Source of the DNA: Rhizobium halophilum
GTDB taxonomy: Bacteria; Pseudomonadota; Alphaproteobacteria; Rhizobiales; Rhizobiaceae
NCBI RefSeq assembly: GCF_021648825.1
Contig: NZ_JAKJHS010000003.1
Span: 248,001 to 312,000, forward strand
Direction: 5' to 3'
Length of the DNA: 64,000 nucleotides
The first letter of the stretch is position 1. Each line of letters begins with the position of its first letter. The translations under genes were made by a program, and so were the position numbers. A model generated the notes under the pieces. It was not told where the DNA came from. It ran no database searches and saw only the letters and a program-made list of their open reading frames with translations. Below, in pieces: positions 45,803 to 54,000 of this stretch.

Positions 45803-46912
45803 ATGACCAAGTCTCTCTTCCTGCTTCCCGGCGACGGCATCGGCCCTGAGGCCATGGCTGAGGTTCGCAAGATCATCGCCCACATGAACAGCACGATGAA
45901 TGCCGGCTTCGAGACCGACGAAGGCCTAGTCGGCGGCTGCGCCTATGACGCGCATGGCCAAGCGATCTCGGAAGCCGACATGGCAAAGGCCACGGCGGCG
46001 GACGCCGTGTTGTTTGGTGCCGTCGGCGGGCCGAAGTGGGATGCCGTTCCTTATGAAGTACGTCCTGAAGCCGGCCTGCTGCGGCTGCGCAAGGACCTCG
46101 AGCTTTTTGCCAACCTGCGCCCAGCCATCTGCTACCCGGCACTCGCCAATGCCTCTTCTCTCAAGCCAGAGCTGGTAGAGGGCCTCGACATCCTTATCGT
46201 TCGCGAACTGACCGGCGGTGTCTATTTCGGCGAGCCGAAGGAGATCATCGACCTCGGCAACGGCCAGAAGCGGGGCATCGACACCCAGGTCTACGATACC
46301 TACGAGATCGAGCGGATCGCCAGCGTCGCCTTCGAGCTTGCGCGCACCCGCAAGAACCGCGTCTGCTCGATGGAAAAGCGCAACGTGATGAAGTCTGGGG
46401 TTCTCTGGAACCAAGTGGTGACGGAAACCCACAAGCGCTCCTTCTCCGACGTACAGCTCGAGCACATGCTGGCCGACGCCGGCGGCATGCAGCTTGTCCG
46501 CGCGCCGAAGCAGTTCGATGTCATCGTCACGGACAACCTGTTCGGGGATATGCTTTCCGACGTCGCAGCAATGTTGACCGGCTCGCTCGGAATGCTGCCG
46601 TCGGCCTCACTGGGGGCGCCGGACGGAAAAACCGGCAAGCGCAAGGCGCTCTACGAGCCCGTCCACGGCTCGGCACCGGACATTGCCGGCACCGGTGTTG
46701 CCAACCCGATCGCAATGATCGCCTCCTTCGCCATGTGCCTGCGCTATTCCTTCAACATGGTCGCGGAAGCCGATCGCTTGGAAAGGGCAATCGCCAATGT
46801 GCTCGATCAGGGCATTCGCACCGGCGACATCATGGCCGAAGGCTGCAGGCAGGTAGGAACCGCCGAAATGGGCGACGCCATCCTCAAGGAATTTGGCTCG
46901 CTTTCGGCTTGA
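45803..46912 (+). CDS. leuB: 3-isopropylmalate dehydrogenase LeuB
   Basis: A 369-residue NAD-dependent enzyme oxidising 3-isopropylmalate to 2-isopropyl-3-oxosuccinate, which decarboxylates to 2-oxoisocaproate, in leucine synthesis. It has [12 protein letters not shown] at the start, [11 protein letters not shown], the [12 protein letters not shown] substrate loop, and the metal-binding [16 protein letters not shown] with [14 protein letters not shown] for NAD. Length and residues are typical of an active enzyme. GAGAGGAA precedes the ATG. It is the last leucine gene here, and a strong GC-rich hairpin follows. Confidence 0.97.
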   Translation: MTKSLFLLPGDGIGPEAMAEVRKIIAHMNSTMNAGFETDEGLVGGCAYDAHGQAISEADMAKATAADAVLFGAVGGPKWDAVPYEVRPEAGLLRLRKDLELFANLRPAICYPALANASSLKPELVEGLDILIVRELTGGVYFGEPKEIIDLGNGQKRGIDTQVYDTYEIERIASVAFELARTRKNRVCSMEKRNVMKSGVLWNQVVTETHKRSFSDVQLEHMLADAGGMQLVRAPKQFDVIVTDNLFGDMLSDVAAMLTGSLGMLPSASLGAPDGKTGKRKALYEPVHGSAPDIAGTGVANPIAMIASFAMCLRYSFNMVAEADRLERAIANVLDQGIRTGDIMAEGCRQVGTAEMGDAILKEFGSLSA

Positions 46913-46921
46913 GCGATCTGA

Positions 46922-46951
46922 CTGCGGCGCCGAGGAAGAGCGGCGCCGCAG
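46922..46951 (+). terminator. Terminator hairpin after leuB
   Basis: CTGCGGCGCC (46922-46931) pairs perfectly with GGCGCCGCAG (46942-46951), and a further G-C closes the loop. It begins 10 bp after the leuB stop. It has no U-tract, as is common in GC-rich rhizobia. Confidence 0.7.
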
Positions 46952-47003
46952 GGCAAACCTTGGCAGATTCATCACCGTAAGTAGGTAGCGCAAAGCACCG
47001 GCC

Positions 47004-47030
47004 TTGACTCCAAATCAGAATCTTCTAAAC
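47004..47030 (+). promoter_or_regulatory. Candidate promoter of the asd leader transcript
   Basis: TTGACT at 47004-47009 is followed after 15 bases by CTAAAC (47025-47030), which partly matches the rhizobial TTGAC / CTATAT pattern. It would start an RNA about 20 nt before the leader ORF. The spacing is short, so this is tentative. Confidence 0.35.
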
Positions 47031-47056
47031 ACCACCGACGAACGGGAAAGCATCCT

Positions 47057-47176
47057 ATGAACCGCCGCGAGTTCAACATCGCTGCTGATTTCCAGCCGGC
47101 AGGTCTTGCCGGGCTGAGCCGGTGCTTTTCCGCCTCCAACAAAACCACGGCCAAAACGACGACGAAAACCGTCTGA
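47057..47176 (+). CDS. Putative Thr/Lys-rich leader peptide of asd (39 codons)
   Basis: A short ORF, ATG 47057 to TGA 47174-47176. The peptide starts MNRREFNIAADF and ends ASNKTTAKTTTKTV: six Thr and three Lys in the last 11 residues. It sits in the same direction as asd, 113 bp upstream, with GGGAAAG 7-9 nt before the ATG, and is too small to be picked up by most gene callers. A run of codons for the end products of the downstream pathway right before the stop is the hallmark of attenuator leader peptides. Asd supplies the Lys, Thr and Met branches. Function is inferred; I know of no described homologue. The alternative is a chance ORF. Confidence 0.6.
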   Translation: MNRREFNIAADFQPAGLAGLSRCFSASNKTTAKTTTKTV

Positions 47177-47191
47177 CGTCTCTGGCCCACC

Positions 47192-47269
47192 GCTCTCTCC
47201 CCGGTTAGGCCGGGGACAAGGAAAACTGCGGTTTGTCCGCGGGCTTCCCCCTCAACGATCGAGGAGAGA
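47192..47269 (+). promoter_or_regulatory. Candidate attenuator / anti-Shine-Dalgarno structures in the asd leader
   Basis: Just after the leader ORF three pairings compete. Hairpin A joins TCCCCGG (47198-47204) and CCGGGGA (47210-47216). Hairpin B joins GGACAA (47214-47219) and TTGTCC (47233-47238) and shares bases with A. TCTCTCC (47194-47200) can also pair with GGAGAGA (47263-47269) close to the asd start, masking the ribosome site. None has a U-tract. Which one responds to the leader ribosome is inference. Confidence 0.45.
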
Positions 47270-47289
47270 CAGAAAGAGAGCAAAAGATC

Positions 47290-48324
47290 ATGGGTTTCAA
47301 GATTGCAGTCGTCGGAGCAACCGGCAATGTCGGCAGGGAAATGCTGAACATTCTGGCCGAACGCGATTTCCCTGCCGAAGAAGTGGTCGCACTTGCCTCC
47401 GCCCGATCGCAGGGGACGGAAGTGTCCTACGGTGACAAAACCTTGAAGGTCTCCAACCTCGAGAACTACGACTTCTCCGACACAGATATCTGCTTAATGT
47501 CGGCCGGCGGCGAGACCTCGAAGAAGTGGTCGCCGAAGATCGGCGCCCAGGGCTGCGTCGTCATCGATAACTCTTCTGCATGGCGGTACGATCAAGAGGT
47601 TCCGCTCATAGTTCCGGAAGTGAACCCAGACGCGGTCGAAGGCTTCCGCAAGAAGAACATCATTGCCAATCCCAACTGCTCCACCGCGCAGCTGGTTGTG
47701 GCGCTGAAGCCGCTTCACGACTTTGCCAAGATCAAGCGCGTCGTCGTCTCGACCTACCAATCTGTATCTGGCGCCGGCAAGGAGGGCATGGACGAGCTCT
47801 TCACCCAGACCCGCGCCGTCTTCGTGGCCGATCCGGTAGAGTCGAAGAAGTTCACCAAGCGTATCGCCTTCAACGTGATCCCCCATATCGATAGCTTCAT
47901 GGAAGACGGCTACACGAAGGAAGAATGGAAGGTCTTGGCCGAAACGAAGAAGATGCTGGACCCGAAGATCCGTGTGACCTGCACCGCAGTCCGGGTCCCC
48001 GTATTTATCGGTCACTCAGAGTCGGTCAACATAGAGTTCGAGAATGAGATCACTGCCGATCAGGCGCGCGACATCTTGCGTGACGCGCCCGGCTGCCTCG
48101 TCATCGACAAACATGAGAACGGTGGTTACATCACGCCGATCGAATGCGCGGGTGAGGACGCGACCTACATCTCCCGCATCCGCGAAGATGCGACTGTCGA
48201 AAATGGCCTCAACTTGTGGGTCGTATCCGATAACCTACGCAAGGGAGCAGCCTTGAACGCGATCCAGATCGCCGAACTGCTGCTCAACCGCGGCCTCATC
48301 AAGCCGCGCAGACAGACAGCCTGA
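47290..48324 (+). CDS. asd: Aspartate-semialdehyde dehydrogenase Asd
   Basis: A 344-residue NADP-dependent enzyme reducing aspartyl phosphate to aspartate semialdehyde, the branch point to lysine/diaminopimelate, threonine and methionine. It has VVGATGNVGREML at the N-terminus, SAGGETSKKW, the catalytic Cys130 in IANPNCSTAQLV, and GHSESVNIEF with His242. ATG 47290 (MGFKIAVVGAT) is the family start; the frame extends upstream only by chance. A purine-rich GAGGAGAGACAGAAAGAG lies ahead. It is downstream of a Thr/Lys leader ORF, suggesting end-product control, and a hairpin follows the stop. Confidence 0.96.
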   Translation: MGFKIAVVGATGNVGREMLNILAERDFPAEEVVALASARSQGTEVSYGDKTLKVSNLENYDFSDTDICLMSAGGETSKKWSPKIGAQGCVVIDNSSAWRYDQEVPLIVPEVNPDAVEGFRKKNIIANPNCSTAQLVVALKPLHDFAKIKRVVVSTYQSVSGAGKEGMDELFTQTRAVFVADPVESKKFTKRIAFNVIPHIDSFMEDGYTKEEWKVLAETKKMLDPKIRVTCTAVRVPVFIGHSESVNIEFENEITADQARDILRDAPGCLVIDKHENGGYITPIECAGEDATYISRIREDATVENGLNLWVVSDNLRKGAALNAIQIAELLLNRGLIKPRRQTA

Positions 48325-48339
48325 ATCTTGTTGATTGAG

Positions 48340-48361
48340 CCGGCGCCAGCAATGGCGTCGG
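48340..48361 (+). terminator. Terminator hairpin after asd
   Basis: CCGGCGCC (48340-48347) and GGCGTCGG (48354-48361) form an 8-bp stem with one G-U and a 6-nt loop, starting 15 bp after the asd stop and followed by TCGCTTCTCC. Confidence 0.6.
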
Positions 48362-48476
48362 TCGCTTCTCCTCACGAATAATTCAGTCCCTCTGAGTTGA
48401 AGCCCCTGATACGAGTCCCATAAAGCTTCATTTGAACCAGAACCGGGCGTAGCGCCCATTGGAAGCGGATTGTTCT

Positions 48477-49289
48477 ATGTTGAAAACCCTGCGCGCCACG
48501 ACCTTCGTAGCGGCTCTCACCTCCATGGCGGCACCGGTTGCGGCTGCGCAATGCGGCAATGACAGCAGCGGATTCAATGCTTGGATGCAGGCGTTCAAGC
48601 CGCAGGCAGTTGCCAACGGTATCTCGCCGCAAGTTGTCGAGCGGGCGTTTGCCAATGTCTCCTATAACCGCGATACCATTCGCGCGGATCGTGGCCAGAA
48701 GAGCTTCAAGCTTTCCTTCGATCAGTTCATGGAAAAGCGCGGCGGTGCCACCATCATCGCGCGGGGCAAGAAGATGAAGAATACCCATGGCCAGTTGTTG
48801 GCGTCGATCGAACGCCGCTACGGGGTACCAGCCGGTCCGCTGCTCGCAATCTGGGGCATGGAAACCGGCTTTGGCAGCTTCCTCGGCAACCAGAATACAC
48901 TATCTGCGGTCGCAACACTGGCCTATGACTGCCGTCGCTCAGACTACTTCACCGAACAGCTTTACGCCGCGCTGACCCTTGTGCAACGCGGCGACTTGAG
49001 CCCGTCCGACAAGGGCGCGGCACACGGTGAAATCGGCCAGACGCAGTTTCTTCCTGCAAACGTGGTTCGCTACGGCGTCGATGGAGATGGTGATGGTCAC
49101 GTTGATCTCGTCCGATCACGCGCGGACGCCCTCGCATCTACGGCCAACTTCCTCGTCGGCCACGGCTGGCGTGCCGGCGCTGGTTATCAGCCGGGCGAAC
49201 CAAACTATGGTGCGATCCAAGGCTGGAATGCTGCCACCGTCTACCAGCAGGCGATCGCCCATATTGGTGCAGCAATCGACGGCGGCTAA
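48477..49289 (+). CDS. Lytic murein transglycosylase (MltB-like, SLT_2 domain)
   Basis: A 270-residue secreted peptidoglycan lytic transglycosylase. A signal peptide (MLKTLRATTFVAALTSMAAPVAAA) precedes a region starting with CGNDSSGFNAWMQAF. Cys at that place is not in a lipobox, so a soluble periplasmic protein is likely. The catalytic Glu129 is in WGMETGFGSFLGN; HGEIGQTQFLPANVVRYGVDGDGDG is the other SLT_2 hallmark, with a calcium-like DGDGDG loop. It cleaves murein, giving 1,6-anhydro-muropeptides. The start is ATG 48477 with GGAAGCGG upstream. It lacks the C-terminal peptidoglycan-binding domain some relatives have. It is convergent with the carbonic anhydrase gene. Confidence 0.92.
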   Translation: MLKTLRATTFVAALTSMAAPVAAAQCGNDSSGFNAWMQAFKPQAVANGISPQVVERAFANVSYNRDTIRADRGQKSFKLSFDQFMEKRGGATIIARGKKMKNTHGQLLASIERRYGVPAGPLLAIWGMETGFGSFLGNQNTLSAVATLAYDCRRSDYFTEQLYAALTLVQRGDLSPSDKGAAHGEIGQTQFLPANVVRYGVDGDGDGHVDLVRSRADALASTANFLVGHGWRAGAGYQPGEPNYGAIQGWNAATVYQQAIAHIGAAIDGG

Positions 49290-49306
49290 GCCGTCCACCG
49301 CGTTTC

Positions 49307-49984
49307 CTAGGCGGCAGGTTCGGAATCTGCCGCCGCCGGATTGCGATCGGACGGTCTGGCAAAGTCGCCAGTCGCCCCGTCCATCACCCAAAGCTCGCCA
49401 GTTGAGATGTCGAACCAGGCGCCGTGAAGCTGAAGCTTTCCTTGGTCTTCCAGCGCGCGCACGTAAGGGAACGTGCGCAGGTTGCTGAGCGAATTGCGGA
49501 TGGATACACGCTCCAATGCCGTCTGTCGCTCGCTCTGCGTCATCAGGTCGTTGCTCTGTATCTGATCGGCAGCAGGTCGAACCAGTCCCATCCACTTCCC
49601 GATGAAATCACCCGGCGAGAGTGGCTCCATGTTCGGATCCAGCGCTGCCTTGATGCCGCCGCAACGGCCGTGGCCCATGACAACGATGTTTTCGATCTTC
49701 AGCGCCTGCACCGCAAATTCGATTGCAGCCGACGTTGCGTGATATTGGTTGTCCGGCTCATAGGGCGGAACCATGTTGGCCACGTTGCGGACCACGAATA
49801 GTTCTCCGGGACCGCAGTCAAAGATCGTCTCGGGCGCCGCGCGGGAGTCACAGCAGGCGACGACCAGCGTGTGCGGGCTCTGCCCTGCCTCCGCCAAGCT
49901 CCGGTAGCGGTCACGCTCATCCGTATAACGGCCGCTCATGAAGTTGTTGTACCCGTTCAGGAGGCGCTCTGGAAACTGTTGCAT
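49307..49984 (-). CDS. Beta-class carbonic anhydrase
   Basis: A 225-residue beta-carbonic anhydrase interconverting CO2 and bicarbonate in the cytosol. Zinc ligands are Cys44 (in ACCDSRAAP, the CxDxR motif with Asp46/Arg48), His105 and Cys108 (GHGRCGGIKA). VVRNVANMVPPYEP is also typical. Bicarbonate supply supports carboxylases and purine synthesis. ATG 49984 is the family start (MQQFPERLLNGYNNFM). It is 55 bp downstream of the pyridoxal kinase gene on the same strand and may be cotranscribed. No metal-binding residue is missing. Confidence 0.95.
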   Translation of the reverse strand: MQQFPERLLNGYNNFMSGRYTDERDRYRSLAEAGQSPHTLVVACCDSRAAPETIFDCGPGELFVVRNVANMVPPYEPDNQYHATSAAIEFAVQALKIENIVVMGHGRCGGIKAALDPNMEPLSPGDFIGKWMGLVRPAADQIQSNDLMTQSERQTALERVSIRNSLSNLRTFPYVRALEDQGKLQLHGAWFDISTGELWVMDGATGDFARPSDRNPAAADSEPAA

Positions 49985-50039
49985 GGGTTCACTCTTTCCC
50001 TAGGGTTCTCGTACTGACCGGTCGACCAGCTGTCGTCTA

Positions 50040-50906
50040 TCATCGCACACGCTGAAGCGGGTGTATGAGGCGGCGCATCTGCACCATCGCCATCGGTGTT
50101 GTCAGGCTGCTCGCATCGGTCTCGAGCGTAAGCTCGTCGCTTCCGCGCTTTGCGGTGCGGGCAAGAATTTCGTAGACGCTGGCGGTCGCGAGCTGAAGCG
50201 CCCGCTCCTCATCAGCGCCGGTCATCAATCGCGCCAGGAAGAGGGCCGAGAGCAGGTCGCCCAAGCCGTTGGGCGGATTGTCGATCAGCCGGTGTTCGGC
50301 GAGCAGCGCGTGCGTCCCGCTGAGATAGAGATTGCCGGTCCCCCCTGCCATCATAGGCACGGCGGAGGTCACCAGCATCCGCGACGGTCCGAGCGCAAGT
50401 GCGGCTTCCATGATCGCGGTGTTGCTTTCCAGTTCGCTCCCGGCAAGCCAGGCAAGCTCGTAGCGGTTTGGTGTCGCGATATTGGCAAGCGGTATGAGCT
50501 CTTCTCGGATGGCCTCGGCTGTCGCCTGGGGGACGTAGAGGCCGCCCAGATCACCCATCACCGGATCGCAGACATAAAGAAGATCCGGATTGCGCTCCTT
50601 GAGCGCCCTCACCAATCCGGCCACCGCCTTCGGCTGCCGCTCGTTCCCGAAATAGCCGGTCAGCACCGCCTTCACCTCTGCGCCCCATCGGGCGTGGATC
50701 AGGTCGTCAATGACTTTATCGAATTCGTCGGCTGCGAAGGTGAGGCGGGTTGAGGGACCGTGACCAGGATGCCAGGGCAGAACGACCGTCGGCAGCGCCC
50801 AGACCGGAAACCCCAGCGTCTCCAGTGCGAAGACAGCGGCGCGATTGCCAACGGAGCCACGAACGACGTGACTGGAGATGACGATGACGGCGCCGGGAGT
50901 GTCCAT
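50040..50906 (-). CDS. pdxY: Pyridoxal kinase (PdxY-type)
   Basis: A 288-residue ribokinase-superfamily kinase phosphorylating pyridoxal to PLP in the salvage pathway. It contains VIVISSHVVRGSVGNRAAVFALE at the start, the middle YVCDPVMGDLGGLYVP, and the C-terminal catalytic NPPNGLGDLLSALFLARL, where the anion hole usually reads GTGDLFSA. Here GLGDLL carries Leu for Thr but keeps the catalytic Asp, as in PdxY. The length equals E. coli PdxY (287). PLP is needed by several window enzymes (aminotransferase, dehydratase). A TTGACA -35-like hexamer lies about 50 bp upstream. It is divergent from the glutamate dehydrogenase gene. Confidence 0.9.
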   Translation of the reverse strand: MDTPGAVIVISSHVVRGSVGNRAAVFALETLGFPVWALPTVVLPWHPGHGPSTRLTFAADEFDKVIDDLIHARWGAEVKAVLTGYFGNERQPKAVAGLVRALKERNPDLLYVCDPVMGDLGGLYVPQATAEAIREELIPLANIATPNRYELAWLAGSELESNTAIMEAALALGPSRMLVTSAVPMMAGGTGNLYLSGTHALLAEHRLIDNPPNGLGDLLSALFLARLMTGADEERALQLATASVYEILARTAKRGSDELTLETDASSLTTPMAMVQMRRLIHPLQRVR

Positions 50907-50930
50907 GTCTGCGTTTCCGTTTCGGCTCGC

Positions 50931-50959
50931 TTGATGGTTTTTTCACGGTCGCTTGTCAA
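50931..50959 (-). promoter_or_regulatory. Candidate promoter of the pyridoxal kinase gene
   Basis: On the minus strand a perfect TTGACA (50959-50954) is followed after 17 bases by CATCAA (50936-50931), a weak -10 match. It would start transcription about 15-20 bp before the gene. Confidence 0.3.
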
Positions 50960-51081
50960 TAACCCTGCTCCATATGGATAGCTGAAGCAACGGGTCTTAG
51001 GGTCAGGCATTTCCCTGATGACGCGACAGTTGACGGATCGATCACGGCGACATCATGTTGTCGCCGAAGCAGGAGATGGAC

Positions 51082-54000
51082 ATGGCAAGGCAGAACCCCA
51101 AGCGAGACAAGCAGATCGAGAACGCGCGGAAGATTGCAGCCCAGAACTCCAAACCATTCCTCGATCCGTCAGTCCTATTTGGCCGGGCAAGCAACGACGA
51201 CCTGGAAAACTATGCTCCAGATATGCTGGCCGCCGCGGCGGTGTATGCCAGGGAACGGCTCGACAGCTGGACGCGCATTCGCTCTTCGGTGACTCTGGAG
51301 CCCGTGGAAGGCGTCAAGCCAGAGGGTCAGGCGGTGCATGTCCTGACGGTGATCGATCGCAACATGCCTTTTCTCTTCGATTCCGTTATGGGAGAGGTGA
51401 CGGCAAACCATCGGGACCTCGCTCTCGCTGTCCATCCGATCCTGCTCCTTGAGCCGGGGAAGGAGCCCGTCCTGCGGACTGGTGATCATCCGGGTGATCC
51501 GTCTCATCACGTCAGCTTAATCCAGATCCACCTACCTCCGCTTTCGGCGAGCGAAGCCGACAATCTAGTAGCCCGCATCCAATACGTGCTTGACCAGGTG
51601 CATCTCGCGATCACCGATTGGCGCCCGATGCTGGATCTCCTCCAAGGCGCGGCCGACCAGCTTCGGACCTCCGCCAGCAGGAGGAAGAGCGACCGCGACG
51701 AAGCGCTCGCCTTCCTCGAATGGCTGCGAGACGACAATTTTACCTTCCTCGGCATGCGCGAATACATCTATTCCGGCAAGGGGGCGAACGCTACGGTAGA
51801 GCGCAGCAAAGGCAGGGGTCTCGGCATCCTGTCGGATCCGGACGTTCTGGTCCTGCGCCAGGGTAAGGACGCAGTGACCACGACTCCCGAGATTCTCGAG
51901 TTCCTCGACGGTCCGGATTTCCTCATCGTCACCAAGGCGAACGTGAAGTCCGTGGTCCATCGCCGTGCTTACATGGATTATGTCGGCATCAAGCGCTTCG
52001 ACGCTGACGGGAAGGTGACGGGCGAGCTGCGCATAGTCGGGCTCTTCACCGCCACAGCCTACACCCACTCGGTCACCGACATTCCGCTGCTGCGGGCGAA
52101 GACACAGCGGGTGGAGGAACAGTTCGACTTCGACCCGAACAGTCACTCGGGCCGCATGCTCGCCAACACGCTAGAGTCATACCCCCGCGACGACCTCTTC
52201 CAGATCGAGGTCCCGACGCTGGCGCGCTTCTGCGAGCAGATCATGGAGCTCAGCGAACGCCCACGCGTGCGCGCGCTGCCTCGCATCGATCACTTCGACC
52301 GCTTCGTCTCCGTCATCGTCTATGTGCCGCGCGAGGATTACAATTCGCAGGTACGTGAGAAGGTGAGCGATTACCTGGCACAGGTCTATGAGGGCCACCT
52401 CTCTGCCTATTACCCGGCATTTCCCGAAGGCGGCGTTGCCCGGGTCCACATCATCATCGGTCGTCGCGGCGGCCGCACGCCGCGCATTCCCCAAGCGAAA
52501 CTTGAGGAAGCGATCCGCGCCATCTCCACGCCGTGGGAGCAGAGTTTCGCGGCTCTCGCGGACGAGCAGATCAAGCTCTCCGTCAACAAGGCCTTTCAGG
52601 AAGCCTTCGCACCAGAGGAAGCCTATGCAGACCTGCAAAACATCACCGCCTGCGCGAATGGCGAATCCATCCGGATCGCTCTCTACACAAGGCCGGAAGA
52701 CGCCGCAGACACGCTGCGCCTGAAAATCTTCCATCAGCCGGAACACCTCTCGCTGTCGCGACGTGTCCCGCTGCTGGAAAACCTCGGTTTCCGGGTCGTC
52801 AGCGAGCAGACATTCGACATCGAGGTTGAAGGGCAGGACCTGAATCCGGTCGTGCTGCACGACATGGAGCTCCAGTTACGACACCAGTCGCCATTCACGC
52901 TCGAAGACGATGCAGCGCGGCTGCAAGAAGCCTTTCTGGCCGCCTTCAATGGCCTTGCCGACAACGACTCCTTCAACCGGCTCGTCCTTCTCTCGGGCCT
53001 TACCACGCGTGAAGCGACGGTTCTGCGTGCCTATGCCCGCTACCTGAGGCAGGCCGGCATCGTTTATTCACAGGCGCTGATCTCCGATACCCTTGCCAGG
53101 TATCCAGCCATATCGCGCGCCATCTTCCACCTGTTCCAGGAGAGCTTCGATCCGTTGCTGGGTGACAAGGCCCGGGCAAAGAAGATTTCCGGCCGGCACG
53201 AAGAGCTGGAGAAGGCACTGGCTGGCGTCCCGAGCCTCGACGACGACCGGATATTCCGCCGCTACATCAACGCCGTAGATGCCACGCTTCGCACCAACTA
53301 CTTCCAGCGGACCGAAGTCGGCCTCCCACGGGCCAACCTTGCTTTCAAGTTCGATCCGAAACTCCTCGATGGCCTGCCCCAGCCGCGCCCCTTCCGCGAA
53401 ATCTTCGTCTACGGCACTGAAGTCGAGGGCGTCCATCTGCGCTTCGGCAAAGTGGCACGCGGCGGTCTCCGCTGGTCGGACCGTGCGGAGGACTATCGCA
53501 CCGAGGTGCTTGGCCTGGTAAAGGCCCAGCAGGTGAAGAACGCGGTGATCGTGCCGGTTGGCGCCAAGGGCGGCTTCGTTCCGAAAGCTCTGCCGGAAGT
53601 CGGTTCGCGTGAGGAGATCTTCGTCGCGGGCAGGGAAGCCTACAAGACCTTCATCCGGACCCTGCTCTCGATCACGGACAATATCGTGGACGGTGAAGTC
53701 GTCGGACCGGAGAACACGCTTCGCGTCGACGGCGACGACCCATACTTCGTCGTCGCAGCCGACAAAGGTACCGCCACCTTCTCGGACACCGCCAACGCTC
53801 TGGCTCAGGAGGCGGATTTCTGGCTCGATGATGCCTTCGCATCCGGCGGCTCCGCCGGCTATGATCACAAGAAGATGGGCATCACCGCGCGCGGTGCCTG
53901 GGAAGCCGTCAAGCGGCACTTCCGCGAGATGGACATCGACATCCAGACAACGCCGTTCACTGTCGCAGGCGTCGGCGACATGTCCGGAGACGTCTTCGGT

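Noticed and set aside
49027-49488. Plus-strand open frame spanning the transglycosylase and carbonic anhydrase ends.
   Set aside because: It overlaps two well-supported genes in other frames and has an Arg/Ser/Pro-rich shadow composition.
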